Positions 1 through 7,515 of a stretch of 64,000 nt of DNA are shown here, in pieces (within the stretch, counting starts at the first letter, position 1; the number at the start of each line of letters is the position of its first letter). Made by a program: the position numbers and the translations under genes. The stretch spans positions 2,666,001-2,730,000 of the forward strand of contig NZ_CP062008.1 in assembly GCF_005670685.2 (NCBI RefSeq). The letters are read 5' to 3'. The stretch comes from Mycolicibacterium mucogenicum DSM 44124. Its GTDB lineage: Bacteria > Actinomycetota > Actinomycetes > Mycobacteriales > Mycobacteriaceae. Under the pieces are notes generated by a model. It was not told the origin of the DNA. It did no database searches and worked only from the letters and a program-made list of their open reading frames with translations.

Positions 1-295
1 CTTTCCACGTCGTGCCGGTCTGGATGCCCGGGAACCACAGATTGTGGCTCTGGTTTGCCTGCAGCTGGAACGGGACCTTGTACACCGGCAGGGGCTTGAC
101 CGACTTCCAGCCGAACCACGGCTCCGCGGAGTAGAAGCACAGGCCTTCGCTCCCGGTCGAGTTGATGTGGACCGTGACGCCCGCGGCGTCGCTTGTCGTA
201 TCGATCGACGACGCGGCCTGCGCGGTTCCTGTTCCGGTTCCGAGGGCGATCATCGCCAGGGCAGCTGCGGCGGTGACGAACTTCGTGCGGTTCAT
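1..295 (-). CDS. Small secreted protein, N-terminal part (runs off the window)
   Basis: The reverse strand from an ATG at 295 is open to the window edge (98 codons). The N-terminus is a clear export signal: MNRTKF, then an alanine-rich hydrophobic stretch ending in a likely AQA signal-peptidase site near residue 30. The mature part has aromatic motifs (CFYSAEPWFGW, NLWFPG) and a cysteine. A good ribosome binding site (AGGAG) lies 7 bases before the ATG, which fixes the start. I do not recognise the family; it looks like one of the many small secreted mycobacterial proteins. The 3' end lies outside the window, so the full length is unknown. Confidence 0.7.
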   Translation of the reverse strand, partial: MNRTKFVTAAAALAMIALGTGTGTAQAASSIDTTSDAAGVTVHINSTGSEGLCFYSAEPWFGWKSVKPLPVYKVPFQLQANQSHNLWFPGIQTGTTWK

Positions 296-385
296 GATGT
301 GCTCCTGTTTGGGATTTGCGGCTCCGGTTGAGCCGCTCTCACAGGTAGGAGCAGTTACGCCGCGGAAGTCTTACAACTTTTCGGC

Positions 386-430
386 AAAAAAGATCGCGGC
401 CCGTCTGATGACGGGGCCGCGATCTTTTTT
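386..430. terminator. Strong bidirectional terminator
   Basis: A GC-rich stem (GATCGCGGCCC at 392-402 pairing with 414-424, extended by GTC/GAC) is flanked by an A6 run on the left and a T6 run on the right. It can therefore act on both strands. It lies just 3' of the minus-strand gene ending at 441 and so most likely terminates that gene; it sits upstream of the secreted-protein gene starting at 295. Confidence 0.85.
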
Positions 431-440
431 GCGTGGCTGC

Positions 441-1010
441 TCAGGACTCGGGGTTGGTCTTGGGCCTGGTCTCGATGACCTCGGTGTTGCCCTCGGAACC
501 TTCGACGGGGACGGCGACGGCGACCGCGGCGAAGACGTCGGTGTCGGCGCGCTCGCTCTCACCGGCGTGGTCGTGCTTCGGCGGCGGCGGGGCCTTGCGG
601 TCGACGAGGTACCGGCCGAGTGACACGCCGCAGACGCCGCCCACGAAGACGATCAGCGCGGTGAACGCGGCGAACGTGGTGACCTCGGCGGCCAGGGCGT
701 CGACATAGATGTTGTCGTAGAACTGGCCGATCAGCCATGCGAAGAAGCCGCTGACGATGCCGGCAAACAGACCGCCGACCAGCCAGGCCATCGCCAGGTC
801 CTCGCGGCGGTCGGGGTCGGGCTGCGCCTTCGCATCGCTCTGGCCGTCGAGAACGCCCCAGGCAAAGGCGGCGAGGATGTACAGCACGACGAGCGTGACA
901 CTGATGATCAGCGACTGTTTTTCCCAGGCACCGATCATCGCGCCCTGCAGTAATCGGACGATCACCATCAACGCCGCAAAGACGATTCCGCGCAGCAACC
1001 ACTTACTCAT
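441..1010 (-). CDS. B-4DMT-type membrane protein, Rv2536 homologue
   Basis: A 189-residue integral membrane protein with about four hydrophobic helices: residues about 7-27, 34-53, 74-97 and 108-130. The tail is hydrophilic, acidic and proline-rich. Size, four-helix layout and position (divergent from pepQ, next to efp and nusB) match the mycobacterial B-4DMT family, represented by Rv2536 of M. tuberculosis. The family has transporter-like topology, but no substrate is known to me. The ATG at 1010 leaves 33 bases to the divergent pepQ start, so the two genes share a short promoter region. The gene ends at the strong terminator at 386-430. Confidence 0.8.
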   Translation of the reverse strand: MSKWLLRGIVFAALMVIVRLLQGAMIGAWEKQSLIISVTLVVLYILAAFAWGVLDGQSDAKAQPDPDRREDLAMAWLVGGLFAGIVSGFFAWLIGQFYDNIYVDALAAEVTTFAAFTALIVFVGGVCGVSLGRYLVDRKAPPPPKHDHAGESERADTDVFAAVAVAVPVEGSEGNTEVIETRPKTNPES

Positions 1011-1029
1011 GAGCAGACAGCGTAGCGAG

Positions 1030-1043
1030 TAGCGTCACATATC
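1030..1043 (+). promoter_or_regulatory. -10 element for leaderless pepQ
   Basis: TAGCGT at 1030-1035 fits the mycobacterial TANNNT -10 consensus. The pepQ GTG follows after 8 bases and no Shine-Dalgarno sequence is visible, so transcription probably starts at or next to the start codon. This is inference from spacing only. Confidence 0.45.
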
Positions 1044-2135
1044 GTGACAATTTCCCACCGGCGCCACATTCTGCGTCGCCAGCTGGCGGCCGCCGAGCTG
1101 GATGCGATCCTGGTAACCGACCTGGTCAACGTGCGTTATCTGTCCGGGTTCACCGGGTCCAACGCGGCCCTGCTCATTCCCACTGAAGGGGACACTCCCG
1201 TCCTGGCCACCGACGGGCGGTACCGGACGCAGGCCGCGCAGCAGGCGCCCGACGCGCAGATCCTCATCGAGCGGGCGTGTGCTCCCCAGCTGGTGCGCGC
1301 CGCGGAAGCCGCCGGAGTCAAGCGGCTGGGCTTCGAGAGCCATGTCATGACCGTCGACGCCCACGCGGCGCTGCAGCGGGTCAGCGGGAACCTCGAACTG
1401 GTCCGGGCGCCCGGCATGGTCGAGACGCTGCGTGAGGTCAAGGACGCCGGCGAGATCGCGATCCTGCGGCTGGCCTGCGAGGCCGCCGACGCCGCGCTCA
1501 AAGACCTCATCGAATCGGGCGGGCTGCGGGCCGGCCGCACCGAGAAGGAGGTCGGCCGCGAACTGGAGGCGCGGATGCTGGACCACGGCGCCGACGGCCC
1601 GTCGTTCGAGACCATCGTCGCGACCGGTGCCAACTCCGCGATACCGCACCACCGGCCCACCGACGCTGTGCTGGCGGCCGGTGACTTCGTCAAGATCGAC
1701 TTCGGCGCGCTCGTCGAGGGTTACCACTCCGACATGACCCGCACCTTCGTCCTGTCGCCGGTGGCGCAGTGGCAGCGTGACATCTACGACCTGGTCGCGA
1801 CGTCGCAGCGAGCCGGTCGGGAAGCGCTGGTGCCGGGCACGACGCTGGCGGCCGTCGACCGGGCGTCGCGGCAGGTCATCGCCGATGCCGGGTACGGCGA
1901 GCAGTTCTCCCACGGGCTCGGGCACGGGGTCGGTCTGCAGATTCACGAAGCGCCGGGAATCAACTCCGCCGCCGCCGGTACACTGCTTGCTGGCTCCGTG
2001 GTAACCGTGGAGCCCGGTGTCTACCTGCCCGGCCGGGGCGGTGTCCGGATCGAGGACACGCTCGTCGTCAGCGGCGATACGACACACACACCTGAGTTGC
2101 TTACCCGGTTCCCCAAGGAACTGGCCATCCTCTGA
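1044..2135 (+). CDS. pepQ: Xaa-Pro dipeptidase / M24 aminopeptidase
   Basis: A 363-residue cytoplasmic metallopeptidase of the M24 (pita-bread) family that removes residues next to proline in peptides. A creatinase-like N-terminal domain spans about residues 1-125 and the catalytic domain about 130-360. The metal ligands are visible in order: the two aspartates of KIDFG...HSDMTRTF, the histidine of SHGLGHGVG, and the glutamates of VEPGVY and RIEDT. It starts with GTG and lies upstream of efp on the same strand, as in M. tuberculosis (Rv2535c-Rv2534c). The efp start is 28 bases beyond the stop, so the two are probably co-transcribed. Confidence 0.92.
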   Translation: MTISHRRHILRRQLAAAELDAILVTDLVNVRYLSGFTGSNAALLIPTEGDTPVLATDGRYRTQAAQQAPDAQILIERACAPQLVRAAEAAGVKRLGFESHVMTVDAHAALQRVSGNLELVRAPGMVETLREVKDAGEIAILRLACEAADAALKDLIESGGLRAGRTEKEVGRELEARMLDHGADGPSFETIVATGANSAIPHHRPTDAVLAAGDFVKIDFGALVEGYHSDMTRTFVLSPVAQWQRDIYDLVATSQRAGREALVPGTTLAAVDRASRQVIADAGYGEQFSHGLGHGVGLQIHEAPGINSAAAGTLLAGSVVTVEPGVYLPGRGGVRIEDTLVVSGDTTHTPELLTRFPKELAIL

Positions 2136-2163
2136 TGACAGAGAGCTAGGAGCAGTACCGACC

Positions 2164-2727
2164 GTGGCATCTACCGCCGACTTCAAGAATGGTCTTGTCC
2201 TCAACATCGAGGGCCAGCTGTGGCAGATCACCGAGTTCCAGCACGTCAAGCCCGGCAAGGGCCCGGCCTTCGTGCGCACGAAGCTCAAGAACGTGCTGTC
2301 GGGCAAGGTCGTCGACAAGACCTTCAACGCCGGTGTGAAGGTGGAGACCGCGACCGTCGACCGTCGTGACGCCACCTACCTGTACCGCGACGGCGCGGAC
2401 TTCGTCTTCATGGACGCCGAGGACTTCGAGCAGCACCCGCTGTCCGAGGCCCTCGTCGGCGACGCCGCCGGCTTCCTGCTGGAGAACCTGCAGGTGCAGA
2501 TCGCGTTCCACAACGGCGCCCCGCTCTACCTGGAGCTGCCCGTCAGCATCGAGGTCGTCGTCTCGCACACCGAGCCGGGCCTGCAGGGCGACCGCTCGAA
2601 CGCCGGCACCAAGCCGGCCACCCTGGAGACCGGCGCCGAGATCCAGGTGCCGCTGTTCATCAACGTCGGTGACAAGCTCAAGGTGGACACCCGCGACAGC
2701 AGCTACATCAGTCGGGTCAATGCCTGA
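2164..2727 (+). CDS. efp: Translation elongation factor P
   Basis: A 187-residue EF-P that relieves ribosomes stalled on polyproline. The start is GTG at 2164 (protein begins [12 protein letters not shown]), giving the standard family length; the frame is open further upstream but that part lies inside pepQ. The KOW-like N-terminal domain carries the loop [10 protein letters not shown], where other bacteria modify a lysine, followed by two OB domains ending in [17 protein letters not shown] upstream is a plausible ribosome binding site. The 3' end overlaps nusB by 8 bases, which suggests translational coupling. Confidence 0.95.
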   Translation: MASTADFKNGLVLNIEGQLWQITEFQHVKPGKGPAFVRTKLKNVLSGKVVDKTFNAGVKVETATVDRRDATYLYRDGADFVFMDAEDFEQHPLSEALVGDAAGFLLENLQVQIAFHNGAPLYLELPVSIEVVVSHTEPGLQGDRSNAGTKPATLETGAEIQVPLFINVGDKLKVDTRDSSYISRVNA

Positions 2728-3187
2728 CCGTCGCTCTGACAAGGGCCGGCACCAGGCGCGCAAGCGCGCCGTCGACCTGCTGTTCGAGGCCGAGGCCCGC
2801 GGGATCACCGCGGCCGAGGGCGCGAAGCTGCGCAATACCCTCGCCGACAGCGACCCCGAGGTGTCGGCGCTGAACCCGTACACGGTGACCGTCGCAAACG
2901 GCGTCACCGAGCACGCGGCGCACATCGACGACCTGATCTCGGCGCACCTGCAGGGCTGGACGCTGGAGCGGCTGCCCGCCGTGGACCGCGCGATCCTGCG
3001 CGTCGCGGTGTGGGAGTTGCTGCATGCGACGGACGTGCCGGAGCCGGTCGCCGTCGACGAGGCGGTCGAGCTGGCGAAGTCGCTGTCCACCGATGAATCG
3101 CCCGGCTTCGTCAACGGCGTCCTCGGCCAGGTGATGCTGGTGACGCCGCAGATCCGGGCGGCTGCGGCGGCGGTCCGGGGCGAGTAG
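2720..3187 (+). CDS. nusB: Transcription antitermination factor NusB
   Basis: A 155-residue NusB that binds boxA RNA with NusE (S10) during rRNA transcription. The ATG at 2720 lies inside the end of efp. Recognisable segments are [19 protein letters not shown] at the N-terminus, the central [19 protein letters not shown], and the C-terminal [28 protein letters not shown]. All are typical of the all-helical NusB fold, and the order efp-nusB is the same as in other mycobacteria. Confidence 0.95.
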   Translation: MPDRRSDKGRHQARKRAVDLLFEAEARGITAAEGAKLRNTLADSDPEVSALNPYTVTVANGVTEHAAHIDDLISAHLQGWTLERLPAVDRAILRVAVWELLHATDVPEPVAVDEAVELAKSLSTDESPGFVNGVLGQVMLVTPQIRAAAAAVRGE

Positions 3188-3189
3188 CG

Positions 3190-3729
3190 GTGGACGAACC
3201 GCAGGACTGGGCGCCGTACTCGAGTGTCGAGGACGCGGCGAAGGTCTATCTGCGCGATCCGGAGCTGGCGCTCGAGCAGCTGCGGTCGGTGGTCGACTTC
3301 CGGTCCATCAAGTCCTTCATCATGTCGCGCGGCGCGTCCGAGGAGTCCTGGGGCGACGCCGTGTGGCAGGAGGTCGTCCTCACCGACGGTGAGCGGCTGA
3401 TCATGTGGCGCGCCGACGACGACGCCAATGGCGAGGACGAGCACCTGCGCCGGACGCTGGACACCTCGGTGCGGACCATCCTGCTGTCGACCATCACCGA
3501 CCACATCCTGACCACGCAGTTCGAGGTGCTGGGCGACGGCACGCGGCGCCTGGCGGAGGTGCGGCTGCGGATGTACACGCAGCTGATCACCCGCAGCCGG
3601 CAGAAGTCGGCCATCGACACCGATTTCTTCTGCGAGTCGTTCCGGTACACCAAATCCGTCGACGACGGCGGCCTGGCCCAGATGCAGCGCCTGCTGCAGT
3701 TCGGCCGCGAGCTTTCGCACGCGTTGTAG
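3190..3729 (+). CDS. Conserved hypothetical protein, Rv2532c-like
   Basis: A 179-residue protein starting with GTG only 2 bases after the nusB stop, so it belongs to the pepQ-efp-nusB operon. No membrane segment, signal peptide or catalytic motif is visible; it is rich in acidic residues and arginine, as expected for a cytoplasmic protein. Its position after nusB corresponds to Rv2532c, a conserved actinobacterial protein of unknown function. It is the last gene of the conserved block; accessory DNA starts after it. Confidence 0.8.
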   Translation: MDEPQDWAPYSSVEDAAKVYLRDPELALEQLRSVVDFRSIKSFIMSRGASEESWGDAVWQEVVLTDGERLIMWRADDDANGEDEHLRRTLDTSVRTILLSTITDHILTTQFEVLGDGTRRLAEVRLRMYTQLITRSRQKSAIDTDFFCESFRYTKSVDDGGLAQMQRLLQFGRELSHAL

Positions 3730-3763
3730 CGCGCGTCGATCCCGTCTCCCGGCCACCGGGAAT

Positions 3764-3805
3764 TGTGGCTTCTGCCACACCCTGTAACGGCGTTACGGTG
3801 GGTCG
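3764..3805 (+). promoter_or_regulatory. Promoter with inverted repeats before the molybdopterin oxidoreductase
   Basis: TGTGGC at 3764-3769 and GCCACA at 3774-3779 form an inverted repeat separated by 4 bases. A second repeat, GTAAC-GGC-GTTAC, follows at about 3784-3796. TACGGT at 3794-3799 is a TANNNT -10 box with the gene's ATG 7 bases beyond it, consistent with a leaderless transcript. The repeats just upstream of the -10 box are candidate operator sites. The regulator is unknown. Confidence 0.45.
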
Positions 3806-6055
3806 ATGGGAACCGAGCCACGAGTGATCGCCGAGGTCGGCGAAGACGGACTGCACCTGCACGCCTGCTGCCTGTGCGAGGCCATGTGCGGCTTGGAGAT
3901 TCAGGTCTCGGACGGCAAGGTCGCCGGCATCCGGCCCAACAAGGCCGACGAGTGGAGCGCGGGCCACATCTGCCCGAAAGGCGCCTCCCTGGGCGCGTTG
4001 CACGAGGACCCCGACCGCATCCGCCGGCCGATGATCAAGGTCGACGGGCAGTGGCACGAGGTCGACTGGGACACCGCGTTCCGCCGCTGCACCGAGCTGC
4101 TGGCACCCGTCATCGCGAAGCACGGCATCGGCGCCGTCGCCGCGTACACCGGAAACCCACTGGCGCATTCGTTTTCGCTGTCGCGGTACGCGGCGATCCT
4201 GCTCGGCCTGTCCGGCATGCCCATCACGTACTCGCCGGGCACCATCGATCAGTGGCCGAAGAACCTGTCGTCGCACCTGATGTACGGCAGCTGGTGGGCC
4301 TTCCCGACACCGGACCTGCAGCGCACCGACCTGCTCGTGGTGATGGGGGCCAACCCCGCGGCGTCGCAGGGCTCGCTGCTGGCCGCCCCCGACATCATGG
4401 GCATCATCGGCGGAATCCGTAAGCGCGGCAAGGTCATCGTGATCGACCCGGTGCGCACCCAGACCGCCGCCAAGGCCGACGAGTGGCTGCCCATCACGCC
4501 CGGCACCGACGCGGCGCTTCTGCTGGGCGTCATCCACGCGGTGTTCGACGAAGGTCTGGTGAACCTCGGCCAGCTGGAGCAGCACCTCGACGGGATAGCC
4601 GAGCTGTGCCGGGCCGTCGCCGACTGGTCGCCCGAAAGGGTCAGCGCCGCAACAGGAATCGATGCGGAGCGCATCAGGGAACTGGCCCGCGAACTGGCCG
4701 GCACGCCCCGCGCCGTCGTGTACGGCCGCATCGGCACCTGCAACCAGGAATTCGGCAGCCTCGCGAGCTGGCTGATCGACGTCGTCAACATCGTCACCGG
4801 CCACTTCGACGTTCCCGGCGGCGCGATGTTCGCCACCCCGACCGCCTGGACCGTCACCAGCCAGACCATTCCGGGGCTGGAGGACGGAGCGCCCAACTTC
4901 GGCCGCTACCAGACCCGGGTCCGCGGCGCCAAGGAAGTGCTGGGCCAGGTCCCGGTCTCCTGCATGCTCGAAGAGATCACCACCCCGGGCGAGGGTCAGC
5001 TCAAGGCCCTCATCACCGTCGCGGGGAACCCCGTGCTGTCGACGCCGGGCGGCGACAAACTCGACGAGGCGCTGCCGCAGCTGGACGCGATGATCTCGGT
5101 GGACCTGTGGCTCAACGAGACGACCCGGCACGCCGACGTCATCCTGCCCGGCCCCTCGGCCCTCGAACAGGCGCACTCCGCGGACCTGCTGCTCGGCGCG
5201 GCGATCAACAGCTTCGCCCGGTACTCGCCACCGGTGTTCCACCGCGAGGACCCCGACGCGCCGGAGGAGTGGGAGATCCTGATCCGGCTCACCGGACTGT
5301 GCACCGGCACCCCGGCCGAGGACGTCGACGTCGCCGCGCTCGACGACGGCTGGTTCGACTACCTGTGCTTCACGCAGGGTCTCGACGGCGCCGAGATCCG
5401 CAAGAAGTACGACCACGGTGGCCCCGAGCGCATGCTCGATCTGACGCTGCGGACCGCCGCGTTCGGCGACCGATACGGCGAGAATCCCGACGGGCTGACG
5501 CTCGAGAAACTCAAGGCCCATCCAGACGGCATCAACTACGGGCCCATGGTGCCGCGCGTACCCGAGGTGCTGGGCACCGCCGACAAGAAGATCCGCGTGG
5601 CGCCGCAGTACCTGCTCGACGACCTGCCCCGGCTCGCCGCACGGCTGGAGCGTCCGGCCGACGAACTCGTGCTGGTCAGCCGGCGGCATCTGCGGTCCAA
5701 CAACTCCTGGCTGCACAACGTCGGCGCGCTGATGAAGGGCCGCGACCGCTGCACGCTGCTGATGCACAGCCGCGACGCCGCCGCGCGCGGCATCGTGGAC
5801 GGCGACAACGCCGAAGTCGCCTCGGGCGCAGGGAAGATCGTCGTCCCCGTCGAGGTGACCGACGCGATCAAGCCGGGTGTGGTGTCCATGCCGCACGGCT
5901 GGGGGCACGGACAGCCCGGCACCCGGCTGGGGATCGCCAACGCGGCGCCCGGGGTGAACACCAACATCCTGTCGCTGCCGGACTTCCTCGACGAGCCGTC
6001 CGGCAACGGCGCGCTCAACGGGATTCCGGTGACGGTGTCGGCCGCGGGGAGTTAG
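3806..6055 (+). CDS. Molybdopterin (bis-MGD) oxidoreductase with one 4Fe-4S cluster
   Basis: A 749-residue cytoplasmic enzyme of the BisC/FdhF/nitrate-reductase superfamily. An N-terminal 4Fe-4S site is visible as C21-x2-C24-x3-C28 and C56 in HICPKG, the last followed by the usual lysine. Large molybdopterin-binding domains follow (YSPGTIDQWPKN near 150; VVMGANPAASQGS). The C-terminal dinucleotide-binding domain is about 620-745 (SRRHLRSNNSWLHN, MPHGWGHG). There is no Tat signal. No electron-transfer subunit or FdhD gene lies beside it, so substrate and electron partner are unknown; formate dehydrogenase-like and S/N-oxide reductase-like roles both remain possible. It is a single-gene unit with its own promoter. 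Confidence 0.85.
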   Translation: MGTEPRVIAEVGEDGLHLHACCLCEAMCGLEIQVSDGKVAGIRPNKADEWSAGHICPKGASLGALHEDPDRIRRPMIKVDGQWHEVDWDTAFRRCTELLAPVIAKHGIGAVAAYTGNPLAHSFSLSRYAAILLGLSGMPITYSPGTIDQWPKNLSSHLMYGSWWAFPTPDLQRTDLLVVMGANPAASQGSLLAAPDIMGIIGGIRKRGKVIVIDPVRTQTAAKADEWLPITPGTDAALLLGVIHAVFDEGLVNLGQLEQHLDGIAELCRAVADWSPERVSAATGIDAERIRELARELAGTPRAVVYGRIGTCNQEFGSLASWLIDVVNIVTGHFDVPGGAMFATPTAWTVTSQTIPGLEDGAPNFGRYQTRVRGAKEVLGQVPVSCMLEEITTPGEGQLKALITVAGNPVLSTPGGDKLDEALPQLDAMISVDLWLNETTRHADVILPGPSALEQAHSADLLLGAAINSFARYSPPVFHREDPDAPEEWEILIRLTGLCTGTPAEDVDVAALDDGWFDYLCFTQGLDGAEIRKKYDHGGPERMLDLTLRTAAFGDRYGENPDGLTLEKLKAHPDGINYGPMVPRVPEVLGTADKKIRVAPQYLLDDLPRLAARLERPADELVLVSRRHLRSNNSWLHNVGALMKGRDRCTLLMHSRDAAARGIVDGDNAEVASGAGKIVVPVEVTDAIKPGVVSMPHGWGHGQPGTRLGIANAAPGVNTNILSLPDFLDEPSGNGALNGIPVTVSAAGS

Positions 6056-6509
6056 CGGCCGCGTTCTACGTGTTGACTGTGCGTCTACACAGATCGCTAC
6101 TCGAACTCTCGCGGCGTCAGTGCAATCTCAACTGCTGCAAGGGATTTGCTAGTCGCATGCCCAGCGCATGCGGCCCGTCGAGTGCGCGGAGAGGTCCTTG
6201 GTTTCAATCACAAGACACTGTTGGACGTTCTGATTGAAGCCAGGTACTTCTTCGGGGCTCAGACTCAAGCGGTCGCTGAGTTCAATCACCACGGCAGATT
6301 TTCGCGGAGCTCGAAGGTTTGGCCACGGCGTGACGCGATTCGATTCATCGAGATTCGAACTATCTGGCGTTCCCGAGGTGGCGCAATGGTGGTTGAAATG
6401 GGTATCTGCGCAGGTCAAGCCTGGGGCAAGGCGGCGCAATGCGGGTACCGTCGAGACACCCGATTCGGGGGTGCAGACCTGATCGCCGCAGGTCCCTACG
6501 GTCAACCGC
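6056..6509 (+). other. Intergenic region, visibly less GC-rich, with a promoter at its right end
   Basis: No convincing gene is seen in these 454 bases. A minus-strand frame (6149-6511) is open but lacks recognisable protein character. The composition is visibly richer in A+T than the flanks. Small structures include GCATGC-ccagc-GCATGC at 6155-6171 and the palindrome CCCGATTCGGG at 6459-6469. TACGGT at 6497-6502 is a -10 box with the GntR ATG 7 bases downstream, so the operon transcript is probably leaderless. The palindrome is a possible autoregulatory operator; this is inference. Confidence 0.4.
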
Positions 6510-7280
6510 ATGCCCGAGTCCTCCCCGTCGCTTCGCTCGCCCCAGGCGACCGATCCGACCCCGCTGCGGCGGCGCGCCGACCGCGCCCGCCAGGTGGCCG
6601 ATGTGCTGCGCCATCAGGTGCGCGACGGGGTCTACGCGGCGGGACTGCCCGGTGAGGCCGAGCTGGTCGCCGAGTTCTCGGTATCGCGCAACACCGTGCG
6701 CGAGGCGCTGGCGATCCTCAAGGCCGAGGGGCTGATCGACCGGGGACCACGCGTCGGCACCCACGTGGCGCAGCGCAAATACGATCACGGACTGCACGCT
6801 CTGGTCGGGCTGAAGGAGACGTTCAAGGACTTCGGCGAGGTCCGTAACGAGGTCCGCGCTGCCACGCACCTGCCCGCCCCGGCGGCCGTCGCCCGCCGGC
6901 TGCAGCTGACTCCCGGTGAGCCCGTCGTGTTCATCGAACGGCTGCGCTACCTGGGTGACCTGCCGCTGAGTCTGGATCTGACGTACCTGGTGCCCGACAT
7001 CGGCGCCGCGGTCCTCGAGCACTCGCTGGAGACCAACGACGTGTTCGCGTTGATCGAGCAGGTCACCGAACAGCGGCTGGGCTCGGCGGACATTGCGCTG
7101 GAGGCGGTTTCGGCTGACCCGCACACTGCGGCCACGCTGGACATCCCGGCGGGCGGCGCGATCCTGATGCTCGAACGGCTCACGACTCTCGACGACGGGC
7201 GTCCCGTCGACCTCGAATACATCCGACTGCGTGGTGACCGAATCACCATGCGCGGCAACCTGTTACGGAGTGAATCATGA
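6510..7280 (+). CDS. GntR-family (HutC type) transcriptional regulator
   Basis: A 256-residue regulator. A winged-helix GntR domain occupies about residues 25-92 (ADVLRHQVRDGVY, EFSVSRNTVREALAILKAEGLI, GPRVGTHVA). A UTRA ligand-binding domain follows at about 105-250 (PVVFIERLRYLGDLPLSLDLTYL, ILMLERLTTLDDGRPVDLEYIRLRGDRI). UTRA regulators sense small effectors related to the pathway they control. It is the first gene of a tight operon and overlaps the ferredoxin gene by 4 bases, so it probably controls itself and the five genes behind it. Confidence 0.88.
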   Translation: MPESSPSLRSPQATDPTPLRRRADRARQVADVLRHQVRDGVYAAGLPGEAELVAEFSVSRNTVREALAILKAEGLIDRGPRVGTHVAQRKYDHGLHALVGLKETFKDFGEVRNEVRAATHLPAPAAVARRLQLTPGEPVVFIERLRYLGDLPLSLDLTYLVPDIGAAVLEHSLETNDVFALIEQVTEQRLGSADIALEAVSADPHTAATLDIPAGGAILMLERLTTLDDGRPVDLEYIRLRGDRITMRGNLLRSES

Positions 7281-7507
7281 CGCTGGTCAACAACCAACGA
7301 GTCGATGTCCCGGTCACGATCGACGAGTCGCTGTGTATCGAGGGCTGCACCCTGTGCGTCGACGTCTGTCCGCTCGACTCGCTGGCCATCAACCCCGACA
7401 ACGGCAAGGCGTACATGCACGTCGATGAGTGCTGGTACTGCGGTCCGTGTGCTGCGCGCTGCCCAACCGGCGCCGTCTCCGTCAACATGCCCTACCTCAT
7501 CCGCTAA
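7277..7507 (+). CDS. Two-cluster 4Fe-4S ferredoxin, AprB-like
   Basis: A 76-residue ferredoxin with eight cysteines in two cluster motifs: C20-x3-C24-x2-C27-x3-C31-P and C52-x2-C55-x2-C58-x3-C62-P. The second motif (CWYCGPC..CPTGA) resembles the beta subunit of adenylylsulfate reductase (AprB), but the long AprB tail is missing. The first motif has C-x3-C instead of the usual C-x2-C. The start ATG overlaps the regulator stop. In this operon the natural partner is the AprA-like flavoprotein downstream, so this is likely its electron-transfer subunit (inference). Confidence 0.85.
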   Translation: MTLVNNQRVDVPVTIDESLCIEGCTLCVDVCPLDSLAINPDNGKAYMHVDECWYCGPCAARCPTGAVSVNMPYLIR

Positions 7508-7515
7508 GGACCCCC

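Noticed and set aside
2017..2163. N-terminal extension of efp
   Set aside because: The in-frame extension lies inside the pepQ coding region; GTG 2164 gives the standard EF-P N-terminus and length.
3587..5908. Open frame of 773 codons on the minus strand opposite the molybdopterin oxidoreductase
   Set aside because: A shadow frame; the plus strand encodes a complete enzyme with cluster cysteines and domain motifs.
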